A stretch of DNA of 64,000 nucleotides from UBA1941 sp046329555 (GTDB taxonomy: Bacteria > Bacteroidota > Bacteroidia > Chitinophagales > LD1): assembly GCA_046329555.1 (NCBI GenBank), contig JAXLUK010000003.1, forward strand, positions 62,001 to 126,000, given 5' to 3'. Of this stretch, positions 34,673 to 44,243 are shown piece after piece; position 1 is the first letter of the stretch; each line of letters opens with the position of its first letter. The translations under genes and the position numbers were made by a program. A model generated the notes under the pieces. The model saw nothing but the letters and a program-made list of their open reading frames with translations, was not told the origin of the DNA and made no database searches.

Positions 34673-35917
34673 ATGCAGGTTTATAAATTCGGAGGAGCTT
34701 CCGTAAAAAATGAAGCGGCTGTTCGCAATGTTGCTGAAATTTTAAAGCACTACCCCCGGAAAAAAGTAGTAGTGGTTTCTGCCATGGGAAAAACCACTAA
34801 CGCACTGGAAGCGGTTGTAAATGCCTACGTGGCGGGCAACGAATGGCAGTTGCCATTTAAGCAAGTAGAAGAACAACATCAGACTATTGCGCAACAGTTG
34901 TTGCCAAATGCATCGGCCACTATGGCTAGAATTAATCAGTGGTGCCTGAGCGTTGAACAATTTCTGTTGCAAAATACTTCCACGCATTATCAATTCATTT
35001 ACGATCAAGTGGTCTCGCTTGGGGAATTTTTATCTACCACCATCGTGAGCGATTACTGCAATGCTGTGGGTGTTGAAAATCAGTTTTTGAATGTGAAAGA
35101 AGTATTGGCTACTGATCACGCCTATACCGAGGCACGGGTTGACTGGAACGCTACAGAAAATGCTATCCGTTCCAAGGTGGCTGCAGCTTCAGCAGAAGTT
35201 ATCGTTACCCAGGGATTCATCGGTTGCACCACAGAAGGATTTTCGACTACCCTGGGCCGCGAGGGCTCTGATTATACTGCCGCCATTTTCGCATTTTGTT
35301 TACAGGCAGAAAAAATGACGGTGTGGAAAGATGTTGCAGGAATCATGAATGCTGATCCGAAATTGTTTCCCAACGCAGTTTTTATTCGTGAACTATCGTA
35401 TCGCGAAGCAATTGAAATGACGTACTACGGAGCCAGTGTTATCCATCCAAAAACAATCAAGCCACTACAAAATCGCAATATTCCGCTGGCAGTACGTTCA
35501 TTTATCGATTTTAATCATGAAGGAAGTTTGATTAGTGCCGAAGGCGCTGGCTCGCTTCCGCCGGTAATTATTGTGAAAGATAATCAAGTGCTGTTGTCGT
35601 TTTCTACACGCGACTTTTCCTTCATTGCGGAAGAACATTTAAGCAAATTGTTCGCCGCTTTTGCTGACCAGCGCCTGCGCGCCAATCTGATGCAGAACGG
35701 CGCTATAAGTTATTCGGTTGTAGTTGATTTTAAGAAGGAAAAAATTGACCGCATAAAAGCGATGCTGTCCGACGAGTTTGCCATTGTAAGCAACGAAGCG
35801 CTTACGTTACTCACCATCCGCCATTATAATGCGGCCATTACAGAAGAACTCACTACCGGCAGAGATATTTTACTTCGGCAAATATCCAGAAATACCTTGC
35901 AAGTGCTGATGCGCTGA
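34673..35917 (+). CDS. lysC: Aspartate kinase
   Basis: A 414-residue monofunctional aspartokinase, first step from aspartate to lysine, threonine and methionine. N-terminal kinase domain has KFGGASV (5-11), VVSAMGKTTNAL and TTLGREGSDYTAA; the C-terminal part holds ACT-like regulatory strands (KDNQVLLSFSTRDFSF). The ACT region is shorter than in typical LysC, and no homoserine dehydrogenase is fused. It is convergent with the thiolase gene, with no intervening bases. Confidence 0.93.
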   Translation: MQVYKFGGASVKNEAAVRNVAEILKHYPRKKVVVVSAMGKTTNALEAVVNAYVAGNEWQLPFKQVEEQHQTIAQQLLPNASATMARINQWCLSVEQFLLQNTSTHYQFIYDQVVSLGEFLSTTIVSDYCNAVGVENQFLNVKEVLATDHAYTEARVDWNATENAIRSKVAAASAEVIVTQGFIGCTTEGFSTTLGREGSDYTAAIFAFCLQAEKMTVWKDVAGIMNADPKLFPNAVFIRELSYREAIEMTYYGASVIHPKTIKPLQNRNIPLAVRSFIDFNHEGSLISAEGAGSLPPVIIVKDNQVLLSFSTRDFSFIAEEHLSKLFAAFADQRLRANLMQNGAISYSVVVDFKKEKIDRIKAMLSDEFAIVSNEALTLLTIRHYNAAITEELTTGRDILLRQISRNTLQVLMR

Positions 35918-37123
35918 TTACACTCGTTCAATGATGGTGGCAACGCCCATGCCACCACCTACACATAGCGTAATCAAGCCCGTATTCTTATTGGTTCTTT
36001 CTAATTCATCTAAAACCGTTCCCAATAACATGGAACCAGTAGCACCCAGCGGATGACCCATAGCAATGGCGCCGCCATTGACATTCAAAATGTCATCTGG
36101 AATATCCATCATGCGCTGAAACTTCAAAACCGCTGAAGCGAATGCTTCATTCATTTCATACAAGTCAATATCCTTCTTCGTCATACCAGCCAGTTTTAAT
36201 GCCTTTTCCGCAGCTAAGGAAGGACCGGTAAGCATGATGGTGGGCTCTGCTGAGGTTACCGCAGCGGCAACAATCCGCGCCCGGGGTTTCCAGCCCATGG
36301 CAACACCTTTTTCTTTCGAGCCAATTAAGGTGAGGGCAGCACCATCAACAATTCCGGAAGAATTTCCGGGTGTATGTACGTGATTGATTTTTTCTACTGC
36401 GGTATATTTCAGCTGCGCCACGGCATCAAAACCAAACTCGCCCATCATTTCAAAAGATGGCGACAACTTCGCCAGCGATTCCATATTGGCGTCTTCGCGT
36501 ATCGTTTCATCCTGATCTAAAATCAACAAATCATTTTGATCGGTTACCGGTACTACTGATTTCATAAAGTAACCCTGTTTGCGTGCTGCCGCTGCGCGCT
36601 GATGCGAGCGAAGCGCATACCGGTCTACATCTTCTCTTGAAAATCCCTCCAAAGTGGCAATCAAATCGGCACTAACGCCTTGCGGAATAAAGCCGAGCGC
36701 ATTATTCACTGCAGGATCCAGATACCAGGCGCCGCCATCGCTGCCCATAGCATTGCGGCTCATACTTTCAATACCGCCGGCAACTACTAGACCTTCCCAA
36801 CCACTGCGCACTTTCATAGCGGCCAGGTTAACTGCTTCCAAACCTGATGCGCAAAAACGATTGATTTGCATGCCACTCACCAATTGGTTCCAACCGGCAT
36901 ACATAGGCGCAAATTTCGCAATATCCCCACCCTGCTCTCCTATTGGCGTCACGCAACCTAAAACCACATCATCCACCTGACTGGTATCAAAACGTCCGTT
37001 GCGTTCATACAGCGCCCGGAATAATTGCGCTAACAAATCAATGGGTTTCACTTCATACAATGAACCACTCTTCTTACCTCTACCCCGAGGCGTTCTTACC
37101 GAATCGAAAATGTATGCATCCAT
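35918..37123 (-). CDS. Acetyl-CoA C-acyltransferase (thiolase)
   Basis: A 401-residue thiolase with acyl-accepting C91 (NRFCASGLEAV), H357 (AMGHPLGATG) and C387 (LCVGGGMG). The N-terminal RTPRGRGKKSGSLYEVKPIDL form is common among Bacteroidota degradative thiolases. It cleaves 3-ketoacyl-CoA or joins acetyl units. It stands alone on the minus strand; the dehydrogenase partners lie elsewhere in the window. Confidence 0.94.
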   Translation of the reverse strand: MDAYIFDSVRTPRGRGKKSGSLYEVKPIDLLAQLFRALYERNGRFDTSQVDDVVLGCVTPIGEQGGDIAKFAPMYAGWNQLVSGMQINRFCASGLEAVNLAAMKVRSGWEGLVVAGGIESMSRNAMGSDGGAWYLDPAVNNALGFIPQGVSADLIATLEGFSREDVDRYALRSHQRAAAARKQGYFMKSVVPVTDQNDLLILDQDETIREDANMESLAKLSPSFEMMGEFGFDAVAQLKYTAVEKINHVHTPGNSSGIVDGAALTLIGSKEKGVAMGWKPRARIVAAAVTSAEPTIMLTGPSLAAEKALKLAGMTKKDIDLYEMNEAFASAVLKFQRMMDIPDDILNVNGGAIAMGHPLGATGSMLLGTVLDELERTNKNTGLITLCVGGGMGVATIIERV

Positions 37124-37152
37124 AATTTAAAAGTATAACTTCTACCTAAAAC

Positions 37153-37623
37153 TTACCACATCTGCCACCAGGGTTTTTTCTCTTTTTCAACTGCAGGTAT
37201 GGGGGTCACCTTCGCAGCCGAAATTTGCTGATCGTACCAGGGCTGCGTTAATTTTACGGCATTAATCACCATTTGCACCAACTCACCCGGCGGTCCATCG
37301 GATTGATCGCCATAAATACATTTAAATCCTGCTTCCGCCTCGTCTTCGCCATTAAACACAATCATCAAGGTACATATTCTTCCGGTATAGGGCTTCTGAT
37401 CAAATACACCGGAATAGGCAAACACATCTTCAGAAATCGTCATCATAAAGGCATCAAAATGCCCTTGATGGGAAACACCCTGCAATAAGGGCAATTGATT
37501 GGGCGCAGCGCCATTACCCTTTCTGGCAATATCTCCTTGTTTCGAAATAGCAATAAACAAAGCGTTCTGCCCATCGATATCCAAACTAACGAGTAGCTTA
37601 TTCAGTTGATGTTTGATATACAT
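37153..37623 (-). CDS. Hypothetical protein of about 156 residues
   Basis: A soluble protein starting MYIKHQLNKLL at an ATG that overlaps the surE stop (TGATG). It contains ISKQGDIARKGNGAAPNQL and a Trp-rich end (KEKKPWWQMW). The longer frame to 37722 was rejected because it runs inside surE. No domain is recognised. Translationally coupled to surE. Confidence 0.65.
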   Translation of the reverse strand: MYIKHQLNKLLVSLDIDGQNALFIAISKQGDIARKGNGAAPNQLPLLQGVSHQGHFDAFMMTISEDVFAYSGVFDQKPYTGRICTLMIVFNGEDEAEAGFKCIYGDQSDGPPGELVQMVINAVKLTQPWYDQQISAAKVTPIPAVEKEKKPWWQMW

Positions 37624-38390
37624 CAGATGTTCCAGGTTTGGTGCATGTGCGCAATACCGTGGTGCGCCGTAAGATCGTATTGTACAGGCACCAAACTCAC
37701 ATAACCATGAGCCAAAGCCCACTCATCCGTATCTTCGCCGGTGTCCCGGTTCACAAAATTTCCGGAAAGCCAGTAATAGCTGCGCCCCAGCGGGTCTTGC
37801 CGCTCCATATACTCTTCTTCCCATTTGGCCATGGCCTGCCGGCAAATGCGCATGCCTTTGATTTCAGCTAAAGGCAGGTTGGGAATATTGACGTTTAGTA
37901 AGGTAGAAGTAGGAAGTTGATGTTGTAGAAGTAATGTTGCTACCTGATTGGCGTACTGCTTGGCCGCACTAAAATCGGCATCCATGCGGTAATCGCAAAG
38001 TGAAAAACCTACTGAGGGTATCCCTTCCAAACTAGCTTCCATGGCAGCCGACATGGTGCCGCTGTAAATGATATTGATGGAAGAATTAGAACCGTGATTA
38101 ATTCCCGATACACATAAATCGGGTTGACGATGCAATACTTTATCAACCGCAATTTTTACACAATCTACCGGCGTGCCGCTGCATTGAAAACTGCGAATTC
38201 CTTCAAAAATTTTTGTTTCATAGAGCCGCAACGGTTTATTCAGGGTAATGGCATGACCCATACCCGATTGGGGTGAATCAGGCGCCACTACTACAACCTC
38301 ACCCAATGGTTGTACCGCCTCTACTAAGGCCCGTATTCCGGGCGCAGTAATGCCGTCGTCGTTAACGACCAGAATCAATGGTTTCGACAT
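37623..38390 (-). CDS. surE: 5'/3'-nucleotidase SurE
   Basis: A 255-residue metal-dependent nucleoside monophosphate phosphatase. Metal ligands D11 and D12 (VVNDDGI), the serine of PDSPQSGMGHAIT and the asparagine of SGINHGSNSSINIIYSGTM are visible. SurE acts on 5'- and 3'-nucleotides under stress. It lies 45 bp downstream of map in the same direction and overlaps the small hypothetical. Confidence 0.95.
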   Translation of the reverse strand: MSKPLILVVNDDGITAPGIRALVEAVQPLGEVVVVAPDSPQSGMGHAITLNKPLRLYETKIFEGIRSFQCSGTPVDCVKIAVDKVLHRQPDLCVSGINHGSNSSINIIYSGTMSAAMEASLEGIPSVGFSLCDYRMDADFSAAKQYANQVATLLLQHQLPTSTLLNVNIPNLPLAEIKGMRICRQAMAKWEEEYMERQDPLGRSYYWLSGNFVNRDTGEDTDEWALAHGYVSLVPVQYDLTAHHGIAHMHQTWNI

Positions 38391-38435
38391 AGAACAAGAA
38401 TAGTGATTTGACAGGAAACCTAGGCGGTTTCCGCA

Positions 38436-39239
38436 TTAAATTTGCACCAACACCGGATTTCCTTTCAACGCCGCTTCAATGGGCTCAAAAGTGGTGAGAA
38501 TATCTGCCTTTCCGACGCGCACGCAAACGGTATGCTCAAAATGCGCAGAGGGCTTATGGTCTTGTGTGGCTACCGTCCAGTCATCTTTCTTGGTGTACAC
38601 ATCCTTCCTGCCCAAATTAACCATCGGCTCAATGGCAATCACCGTATTTTCCTGCAGCGGCTTACCTTCACCCGGCTTGCCGTAATTGGGTACCTGCGGC
38701 TCCTCGTGAATACTTTTGCCCAAACCATGACCAACCAGCTCGCGAACGCACCGATAACCATTTTTTCGCTCGCAGAAATCCTGAATAGCCGACGAAATCA
38801 TGCCAATTCTATTTCCGGCAATAGCCTGTTCAATACCCAGATAAAGCGATTGCTTGGTTATACGCAATAAACGCTGCACTTTTTCATCTACAGCGCCAAT
38901 ACCGAAAGTGTAAGCGCTATCGGCGTGAAAGCCGTTCTTATAAACGCCGCAGTCGATAGATACAATATCGCCATCTTTAAAAACACGCGCATTGGGTATG
39001 CCATGCACCACGTCTTCGTTGGGAGAAATACACAAAGTTGCCGGAAAACCATGGTAACCTTTGAACGACCCTGTGGCTCCATTATCGCGAATGTATTCTT
39101 CCGCCAATTTATCTAACGTTAATCCATTAACCCCAGGCTTCAAATGCTGCGCTACCAAAGCAATCGCGCCAGCGAGGATAACCCCGTTGGCGCGCATGAT
39201 TTCCACTTCTTCGTTTGACTTAATGATAACTTTCGACAC
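38436..39239 (-). CDS. map: Methionine aminopeptidase type I
   Basis: A 267-residue enzyme removing N-terminal methionine. The five metal ligands are D96, D107, H171, E204 and E235, with H79 and H178 as additional active-site histidines. It follows secY with 30 bp between, the normal spc-operon order. In most bacteria infA and rpmJ come next; here surE follows instead. Confidence 0.96.
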   Translation of the reverse strand: MSKVIIKSNEEVEIMRANGVILAGAIALVAQHLKPGVNGLTLDKLAEEYIRDNGATGSFKGYHGFPATLCISPNEDVVHGIPNARVFKDGDIVSIDCGVYKNGFHADSAYTFGIGAVDEKVQRLLRITKQSLYLGIEQAIAGNRIGMISSAIQDFCERKNGYRCVRELVGHGLGKSIHEEPQVPNYGKPGEGKPLQENTVIAIEPMVNLGRKDVYTKKDDWTVATQDHKPSAHFEHTVCVRVGKADILTTFEPIEAALKGNPVLVQI

Positions 39240-39269
39240 AGCGAGAAAGTGGAATGAATGTATTTTGAA

Positions 39270-40619
39270 TTACATGCTCACCTGAGCGAAGCCCTGGCGA
39301 CCTTTAATTCTTCCTGATGAAGTTAATCCGTCATAGTGACGATTCAACAAATGCGTCTCCACAGTCTGCAGCGTATCCAGAATAACACCCACCATGATGA
39401 TGAGCGATGAACCACCGAAGAACAAAGCGAAAGACTGATCTACGTTAAACATCATCACGATTGAAGGCATAATTGCTACCACACCCAGAAACAAGGCGCC
39501 TGGCAAGGTAATACGGGAAATTACTGAATCAATGAACTCCGCTGTTTTCTGACCTGGCTTCACACCAGGAACAAAACCGCCATTCTTTTTCATTTCATCA
39601 GCCATTTGCACTGGGTTAATAATTAACGCCGTGTAAAAATAAGTGAAGGCAACAATCAATAAGAAATCAACCAGATTGTACCAAAAACCGCGGATGTTGG
39701 TCAGCGCCTGTAAGAAACCGCCGTTCTGATCTACACCGGGAACAAACTGCGCAATAGTTGCAGGCAAGAACATAATCGCCTGCGCGAAAATAATGGGCAT
39801 CACACCAGAGGCATTCAGTTTCAAAGGCAAGTATTGGCGCGTTCCTCCAGCTTGCATCATTCGTCCACCTTGAATAATGTTACGCTTGGCATACTGAATA
39901 GGGATACGACGAGTACCCTGCACCAACAAAATTACCGCCATCACTACAGCCAGCAGGAATGCAATTTCCAGCACCGGAGCAATTAGGTTTCCCTGAGTAG
40001 CACGGGAACCGAATTCCTGTAAGATAGCACCGGGGAAACGCGCAAGAATACCGACCATGATAATGATCGAAATACCATTACCCAATCCGCGATCGGTGAT
40101 TTTCTCACCCATCCACATCACAAATAATGTTCCTGTTGTTAATACCACGATGGTAGAAAGCGTAAACAACCAAGTTGGAATCAAAATCGCATCATGGTCG
40201 CTCACTAACAAATAACGAACATAACCGAAGCCCTGAAACACAGTAACCACCACAGTCAGCAAGCGCGTCCATTGGTTCAGTTGACGACGGCCACTCTCCC
40301 CTTCTTTCGACATTTTCTGGAATTGCGGAACAATCATGGTCAACAACTGAATGGCGATTGACGCAGAGATATACGGCATGATACCCAATGCAAAAATGGA
40401 GGCCCGTGAGAAGGCGCCACCGGCAAACAGGTTTACCAATCCAAGAATACCACCAGCAGTTTGGCTGCGCACATTGGCCAGGAAAGTTGGATCAATACCG
40501 GGCAATGCGATATACGTACCCACGCGGTAAACGAAAACCAATCCAAGTGTAAGCAGAATCCGATTGCGGAGCTCTTCAATAGCCCAGATATTCTGCAGGG
40601 TTGTTATGAATTTTTTCAT
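39270..40619 (-). CDS. secY: Preprotein translocase subunit SecY
   Basis: A 449-residue integral membrane protein with ten predicted helices. N-terminal TLGLVFVYRVGTYIALPGIDP, plug-region INLFAGGAFSRASIFALGIMPYISASI and C-terminal HLLNRHYDGL are characteristic. It forms the Sec channel with SecE and SecG. It is preceded by rplO with an 89-bp spacer and followed by map. Confidence 0.97.
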   Translation of the reverse strand: MKKFITTLQNIWAIEELRNRILLTLGLVFVYRVGTYIALPGIDPTFLANVRSQTAGGILGLVNLFAGGAFSRASIFALGIMPYISASIAIQLLTMIVPQFQKMSKEGESGRRQLNQWTRLLTVVVTVFQGFGYVRYLLVSDHDAILIPTWLFTLSTIVVLTTGTLFVMWMGEKITDRGLGNGISIIIMVGILARFPGAILQEFGSRATQGNLIAPVLEIAFLLAVVMAVILLVQGTRRIPIQYAKRNIIQGGRMMQAGGTRQYLPLKLNASGVMPIIFAQAIMFLPATIAQFVPGVDQNGGFLQALTNIRGFWYNLVDFLLIVAFTYFYTALIINPVQMADEMKKNGGFVPGVKPGQKTAEFIDSVISRITLPGALFLGVVAIMPSIVMMFNVDQSFALFFGGSSLIIMVGVILDTLQTVETHLLNRHYDGLTSSGRIKGRQGFAQVSM

Positions 40620-40708
40620 CTTTCTTTTATATCAGAAAAGGATTCCACTAGGAAATCCCTTTATTTTTATCGCCCGAAAAGCCAGCAGCCTCGCCGGCGA
40701 TGATTTTC

Positions 40709-41164
40709 TTATTTTAAAATAGTTACCGTTCCACCCAAACTTTCAATCTTCGCTTTCGCGCTTTCGCTAATCGCGTGGGCAGTAACACTAATTTTAGAAG
40801 TTAGCTTTTCTGCATCCGCCCCCAAAATTTTCACCAGTGCACTCTTCTTCACCAGTTTCGCAGCGCGCAGTTGATCTACGGTGATTTCAGTCACATTCAA
40901 CTGAGCAGCTACATCCTGTAATTTACCCAAATTCAACACTTCAAACTCAACCCGGTTGAAGTTCTTGAAACCAGCTTTAGGAATACGGCGCTGCAATGGC
41001 ATCTGACCGCCCTCAAAGCCCTTCTTGCTCTTGTAACCCGAGCGTGAACCAGCGCCTTTATGACCCCGTCCGGCAGTACCACCTGTATTGCTACCCTGGC
41101 CACGACCCAAACGCTTCTTAGTTTTTGTTGAACCAGTTGCTGGTTTTAAATTATGAAGTTCCAT
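40709..41164 (-). CDS. rplO: 50S ribosomal protein uL15
   Basis: A 151-residue basic protein starting MELHNLKPATGS with the Gly/Lys/Arg-rich N-terminal extension (GRGQGSNTGGTAGRGHKG), then GGQMPLQRRIPKAGF. It binds 23S rRNA. The ATG at 41164 is preferred over one 9 bp upstream, because uL15 begins M-x-L-x-x-L. In the spc order between rpmD and secY. Confidence 0.97.
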   Translation of the reverse strand: MELHNLKPATGSTKTKKRLGRGQGSNTGGTAGRGHKGAGSRSGYKSKKGFEGGQMPLQRRIPKAGFKNFNRVEFEVLNLGKLQDVAAQLNVTEITVDQLRAAKLVKKSALVKILGADAEKLTSKISVTAHAISESAKAKIESLGGTVTILK

Positions 41165-41194
41165 TGTTCTCACTTAAAGTTTTAGTAATAATGT

Positions 41195-41377
41195 TTAGCC
41201 AGCGTTTTCTACGCTCACCAGGTGTTTTACCTTGTTAATCATCCCTTCTACTGAAGGGGTTTTGTCCAATACATTGGTTGAACCCATTTTATTCAAACCC
41301 AAAGCCCTCATGGTATCTTTCACCCGTGCAGTGGTTTTGATGGTACTTCCCGTCTTGGTTACTTTTATTTTTGCCAT
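41195..41377 (-). CDS. rpmD: 50S ribosomal protein uL30
   Basis: A 60-residue protein, AKIKVTKTGSTIKTTARVKDT start then LGLNKMGSTNVLDKTPSVEGMI. Length and sequence are those of bacterial uL30. Located between rpsE and rplO as in the canonical spc operon. Confidence 0.97.
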   Translation of the reverse strand: MAKIKVTKTGSTIKTTARVKDTMRALGLNKMGSTNVLDKTPSVEGMINKVKHLVSVENAG

Positions 41378-41396
41378 AGCTGATAAGCTTAAAAAA

Positions 41397-41915
41397 TTAT
41401 CCTTTAAAAACTACATCCATCGACACGTTGCGGTTGCGTGATACCGTGTACGGATCGCGCAGGCTAGTCAGTGCATTAATGGTTGCTTTGATTACGTTAG
41501 CCGGATTAGAACCATTCATCGACTTGGCCAGTACGTCCTTAATTCCCGCACTTTCCAATACGGCGCGCATGCTGCCGCCGGCAATTACACCCGTACCATG
41601 CGAAGCTGGCTTCAACATCACCACCGCAGCACCGTACTTGCCGTACTGCACGTGAGGAATGGTACCTTTAAACACCGGTACGCTCACCAGGTTTTTCTTG
41701 GCATCGTCAATCGCCTTTTGAATCGCCTCCTGAACTTCTTTGGCTTTGCCCAAACCTTCGCCTACAATACCATTTCCGTTACCGATTACTACGGTAGCTG
41801 AAAAGCTAAACGTACGGCCACCCTTGGTTACTTTGGTTACCCGGCGAACATTCACTACTTTCTCTTTCAGTTCCAGTTCGCTGGCTTTAAACTTCTGTAC
41901 AGTTGATGTTGACAT
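41397..41915 (-). CDS. rpsE: 30S ribosomal protein uS5
   Basis: A 172-residue protein with the N-terminal KVVNVRRVTKVTKGGRTFSF RNA-binding loop and C-terminal GTGVIAGGSMRAVLESAGI. It helps decoding fidelity. Upstream and downstream genes are rplR and rpmD. Confidence 0.97.
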   Translation of the reverse strand: MSTSTVQKFKASELELKEKVVNVRRVTKVTKGGRTFSFSATVVIGNGNGIVGEGLGKAKEVQEAIQKAIDDAKKNLVSVPVFKGTIPHVQYGKYGAAVVMLKPASHGTGVIAGGSMRAVLESAGIKDVLAKSMNGSNPANVIKATINALTSLRDPYTVSRNRNVSMDVVFKG

Positions 41916-41943
41916 ATTATCGCTTTCTTCGGCTTAAGTTGAT

Positions 41944-42294
41944 TTAAAATTTTAATCCTGCTTCGCGGGCACCTTCGGCCAACGCTTTTACACGACCGTG
42001 ATACAAATTACCGCCGCGGTCGAACACCACGGTGCTGATGTTTTTTGCAGATGCCTTAGCGGCAATGGCCGCACCTACTGATTTCGATTGCTCGGTTTTA
42101 TTGCCACTGCGCACAAATCCTTTCTCGCGTGATGATGCCGATGCCAGCGTAGTACCTGTGGCGTCGTCAATCAACTGCACATAAATATCGCGGTTGCTGC
42201 GGAATACAGCCAGGCGTGGACGCTCAGCCGTTCCGGCGATTTTACCGCGGATGCGCTTTTGTATTTTCTCCCTTCTAGATTCTTTCGTTACCAT
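41944..42294 (-). CDS. rplR: 50S ribosomal protein uL18
   Basis: A 116-residue protein (RRRIRGKIAGTAERPRLAVFRSNRDIYVQ type) that binds 5S rRNA. An in-frame TTG at 42300 would add two residues; the ATG at 42294 is the normal uL18 start. It sits 30 bp after rplF. Confidence 0.96.
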   Translation of the reverse strand: MVTKESRREKIQKRIRGKIAGTAERPRLAVFRSNRDIYVQLIDDATGTTLASASSREKGFVRSGNKTEQSKSVGAAIAAKASAKNISTVVFDRGGNLYHGRVKALAEGAREAGLKF

Positions 42295-42323
42295 AGTCAA
42301 TTTTTTATCGGGTAAACAACAGA

Positions 42324-42881
42324 TTATTTCTTAGCAGCAGACTTACCGGCTTTGCGGCGCAGTGCTTCACCTTCAAACTTGATACCTTTTCCTTTGTAAG
42401 GCTCTGGCGGACGCTGAGCGCGGATCTTGGCACAAACCAATCCCAACAACTCCTTATCGGCACAAGTCAACGTTACTTTTGGGTTTTGACCCTTCTCCTG
42501 AGCAGCCGTCGCTTTCACCTCATTGGGTAACAAGATCACCACCGGGTGCGAGAAACCCAAAGCCAGTTCCAGTGCTTGTCCGGTAACGGTAGCGCGGTAA
42601 CCCACACCTACCAGTTCCAGTACACTGGTGAAACCTTCAGAAACCCCTTTCACCATGTTGTTAATCACGGCGCGGTAGGTCCCGTGCAGCGCTTTGTGGC
42701 GCTTCTGCTCGGTGGGGCGCTCAATCAGCACTTCCGAACCGTTCACGTTGACCTTGATATCCGGGTTAACATTCAGGTACAATTCCCCTTTCGGGCCTTT
42801 CACTTTTACGCCATTGCTGGCCGATACTTCTACCGTTACTTTGGCCGGCAGGGCAATGGGCGCTCTTCCTATACGTGACAT
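42324..42881 (-). CDS. rplF: 50S ribosomal protein uL6
   Basis: A 185-residue protein starting MSRIGRAPIALPAKV, with the C-terminal PEPYKGKGIKFEGEALRRKAGKS. Two-domain RNA-binding protein near the sarcin-ricin loop. Between rpsH and rplR. Confidence 0.97.
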   Translation of the reverse strand: MSRIGRAPIALPAKVTVEVSASNGVKVKGPKGELYLNVNPDIKVNVNGSEVLIERPTEQKRHKALHGTYRAVINNMVKGVSEGFTSVLELVGVGYRATVTGQALELALGFSHPVVILLPNEVKATAAQEKGQNPKVTLTCADKELLGLVCAKIRAQRPPEPYKGKGIKFEGEALRRKAGKSAAKK

Positions 42882-42905
42882 ATTGCTAAAATTCGTTTAA
42901 TGGGT

Positions 42906-43310
42906 TTAGAATATTTCGCAAAGAACTTCTCCGCCCAAATTGTTGGCGCGCGCTTCTTTGTCGGTCATTACACCTTTAGAGGTAGAAACAATGGCGATAC
43001 CCAGGCCGCTCAACACCCGTGGCAGTTCTTTAGAACCGCGGTACTGACGCAAACCCGGTGTGGATACGCGCTTCATGCTGCGAATCACCGGTTGTTTAGA
43101 GGCCGCATCGTATTTCAATGCGATTTTGATGGTGCCCTGTCCGCCATTACCGGTTTCTTCAAACTTATATTTTAAGATATACCCTTTGTTGTACAGGATT
43201 TCCGTCAGCTTCTTCTTCATGTTCGAAGCCGGAATTTCAACCACGCGGTGATTGGCCGCTTGAGCGTTGCGGATGCGCGTCAGGAAATCGGAGATTGGAT
43301 CTAATACCAT
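42906..43310 (-). CDS. rpsH: 30S ribosomal protein uS8
   Basis: A 134-residue protein starting MVLDPISDFLTRIRNA and ending with GVMTDKEARANNLGGEVLCEIF. In other bacteria uS8 represses the spc operon by binding its mRNA. Between rpsN and rplF. Confidence 0.97.
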   Translation of the reverse strand: MVLDPISDFLTRIRNAQAANHRVVEIPASNMKKKLTEILYNKGYILKYKFEETGNGGQGTIKIALKYDAASKQPVIRSMKRVSTPGLRQYRGSKELPRVLSGLGIAIVSTSKGVMTDKEARANNLGGEVLCEIF

Positions 43311-43343
43311 TGTTCGTTTCTTTACTCGTTTTTAAAATTCAGA

Positions 43344-43613
43344 TTACCAGCTGGCTTTAGTTACGCCCGGAATTTTTCCTTCGCTGGCCAAATCGCGGAA
43401 CTTAATACGCGAAATACCAAATAACCGGATGTAGCCGCGGCCGCGACCGGTTAATTTGCAACGGTTGCGCAAACGCACCTTAGAGGTGTTCTTTGGCAGC
43501 TTATCCAACTTATCCCATTCGCCGGCTTCTTTCAACGCCTTGCGCTTGTCTGCAAACTGTGCCACTAAACGCTCACGCTTGCGTTGTCTTGCTTCTACTG
43601 ACTTCTTTGCCAT
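43344..43613 (-). CDS. rpsN: 30S ribosomal protein uS14 (zinc-free form)
   Basis: An 89-residue uS14 with KKSVEARQRKRERLV start and RNRCKLTGRGRGYIRLFGISRIKFRDLA end. The CxxC pairs of the zinc-binding form are absent. Between rplE and rpsH. Confidence 0.97.
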   Translation of the reverse strand: MAKKSVEARQRKRERLVAQFADKRKALKEAGEWDKLDKLPKNTSKVRLRNRCKLTGRGRGYIRLFGISRIKFRDLASEGKIPGVTKASW

Positions 43614-43625
43614 AGTGTATTTTAA

Positions 43626-44195
43626 TTATTTAGGGTTGTTTTTTGTAAACGGCATGCCCAGGGCTTCCAACAAGGCGTAAGCCTCTTCATCGGTATTGGC
43701 GGAAGTCACAAAAGTGATATCCATACCGTTGATTTTGGTTACCTTGTCGATATCGATTTCCGGGAAGATGATTTGCTCTTTAATACCCATGTTGTAGTTT
43801 CCACGACCGTCGAAACCTTTGCCGTTAACGCCTTTGAAGTCGCGCACACGCGGCAGGGAAATTGAGATCAAACGATCCAGGAATTCATACATCCGCTCCT
43901 GACGCAGCGTAACACGGGCGGCAATCGGCATGTTTTCGCGCAATTTGAAGTTTGAAATCGCCTTGCGTGATTTTGCGGCTACGGCTTTCTGACCGGCAAT
44001 CATGGTCATTTCCTGAACGGCAATGTCCACCAGTTTTTTATCGGCAGTAGCGCCATTCACACCCTGATTTAAACAGATTTTTTCTAAACGCGGAACTTGC
44101 ATGATGGAAGTGTATTTGAACTTCTGCATCAGCGCCGGAACCACTTGTTCCGCATAGCGCGCCTGTAAGCGCGGACTCATTTTTTTCGTACTCAT
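43626..44195 (-). CDS. rplE: 50S ribosomal protein uL5
   Basis: A 189-residue protein with KYTSIMQVPRLEKICLNQGVN and RGNYNMGIKEQIIFPEID. It contacts 5S rRNA and P-site tRNA. The ATG at 44195 is preferred over one at 44246, which would place 17 odd residues inside the mRNA leader. It is the first gene of this operon copy; rplX, rplN and rpsQ, normally upstream, are absent, and a promoter starts at 44275. Confidence 0.96.
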   Translation of the reverse strand: MSTKKMSPRLQARYAEQVVPALMQKFKYTSIMQVPRLEKICLNQGVNGATADKKLVDIAVQEMTMIAGQKAVAAKSRKAISNFKLRENMPIAARVTLRQERMYEFLDRLISISLPRVRDFKGVNGKGFDGRGNYNMGIKEQIIFPEIDIDKVTKINGMDITFVTSANTDEEAYALLEALGMPFTKNNPK

Positions 44196-44209
44196 TTCCG
44201 TATGTTTTT

Positions 44210-44227
44210 GGACGGTCCCAAGCGTCC
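44210..44227 (-). promoter_or_regulatory. Hairpin in the rplE-operon mRNA leader
   Basis: GGACG / CGTCC stem with an 8-nt loop lies between the predicted transcription start (about 44237) and the rplE ATG. It could affect translation or autoregulation; the stem is short and this is inference. Confidence 0.35.
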
Positions 44228-44243
44228 TTTTTATAAGGGAGCG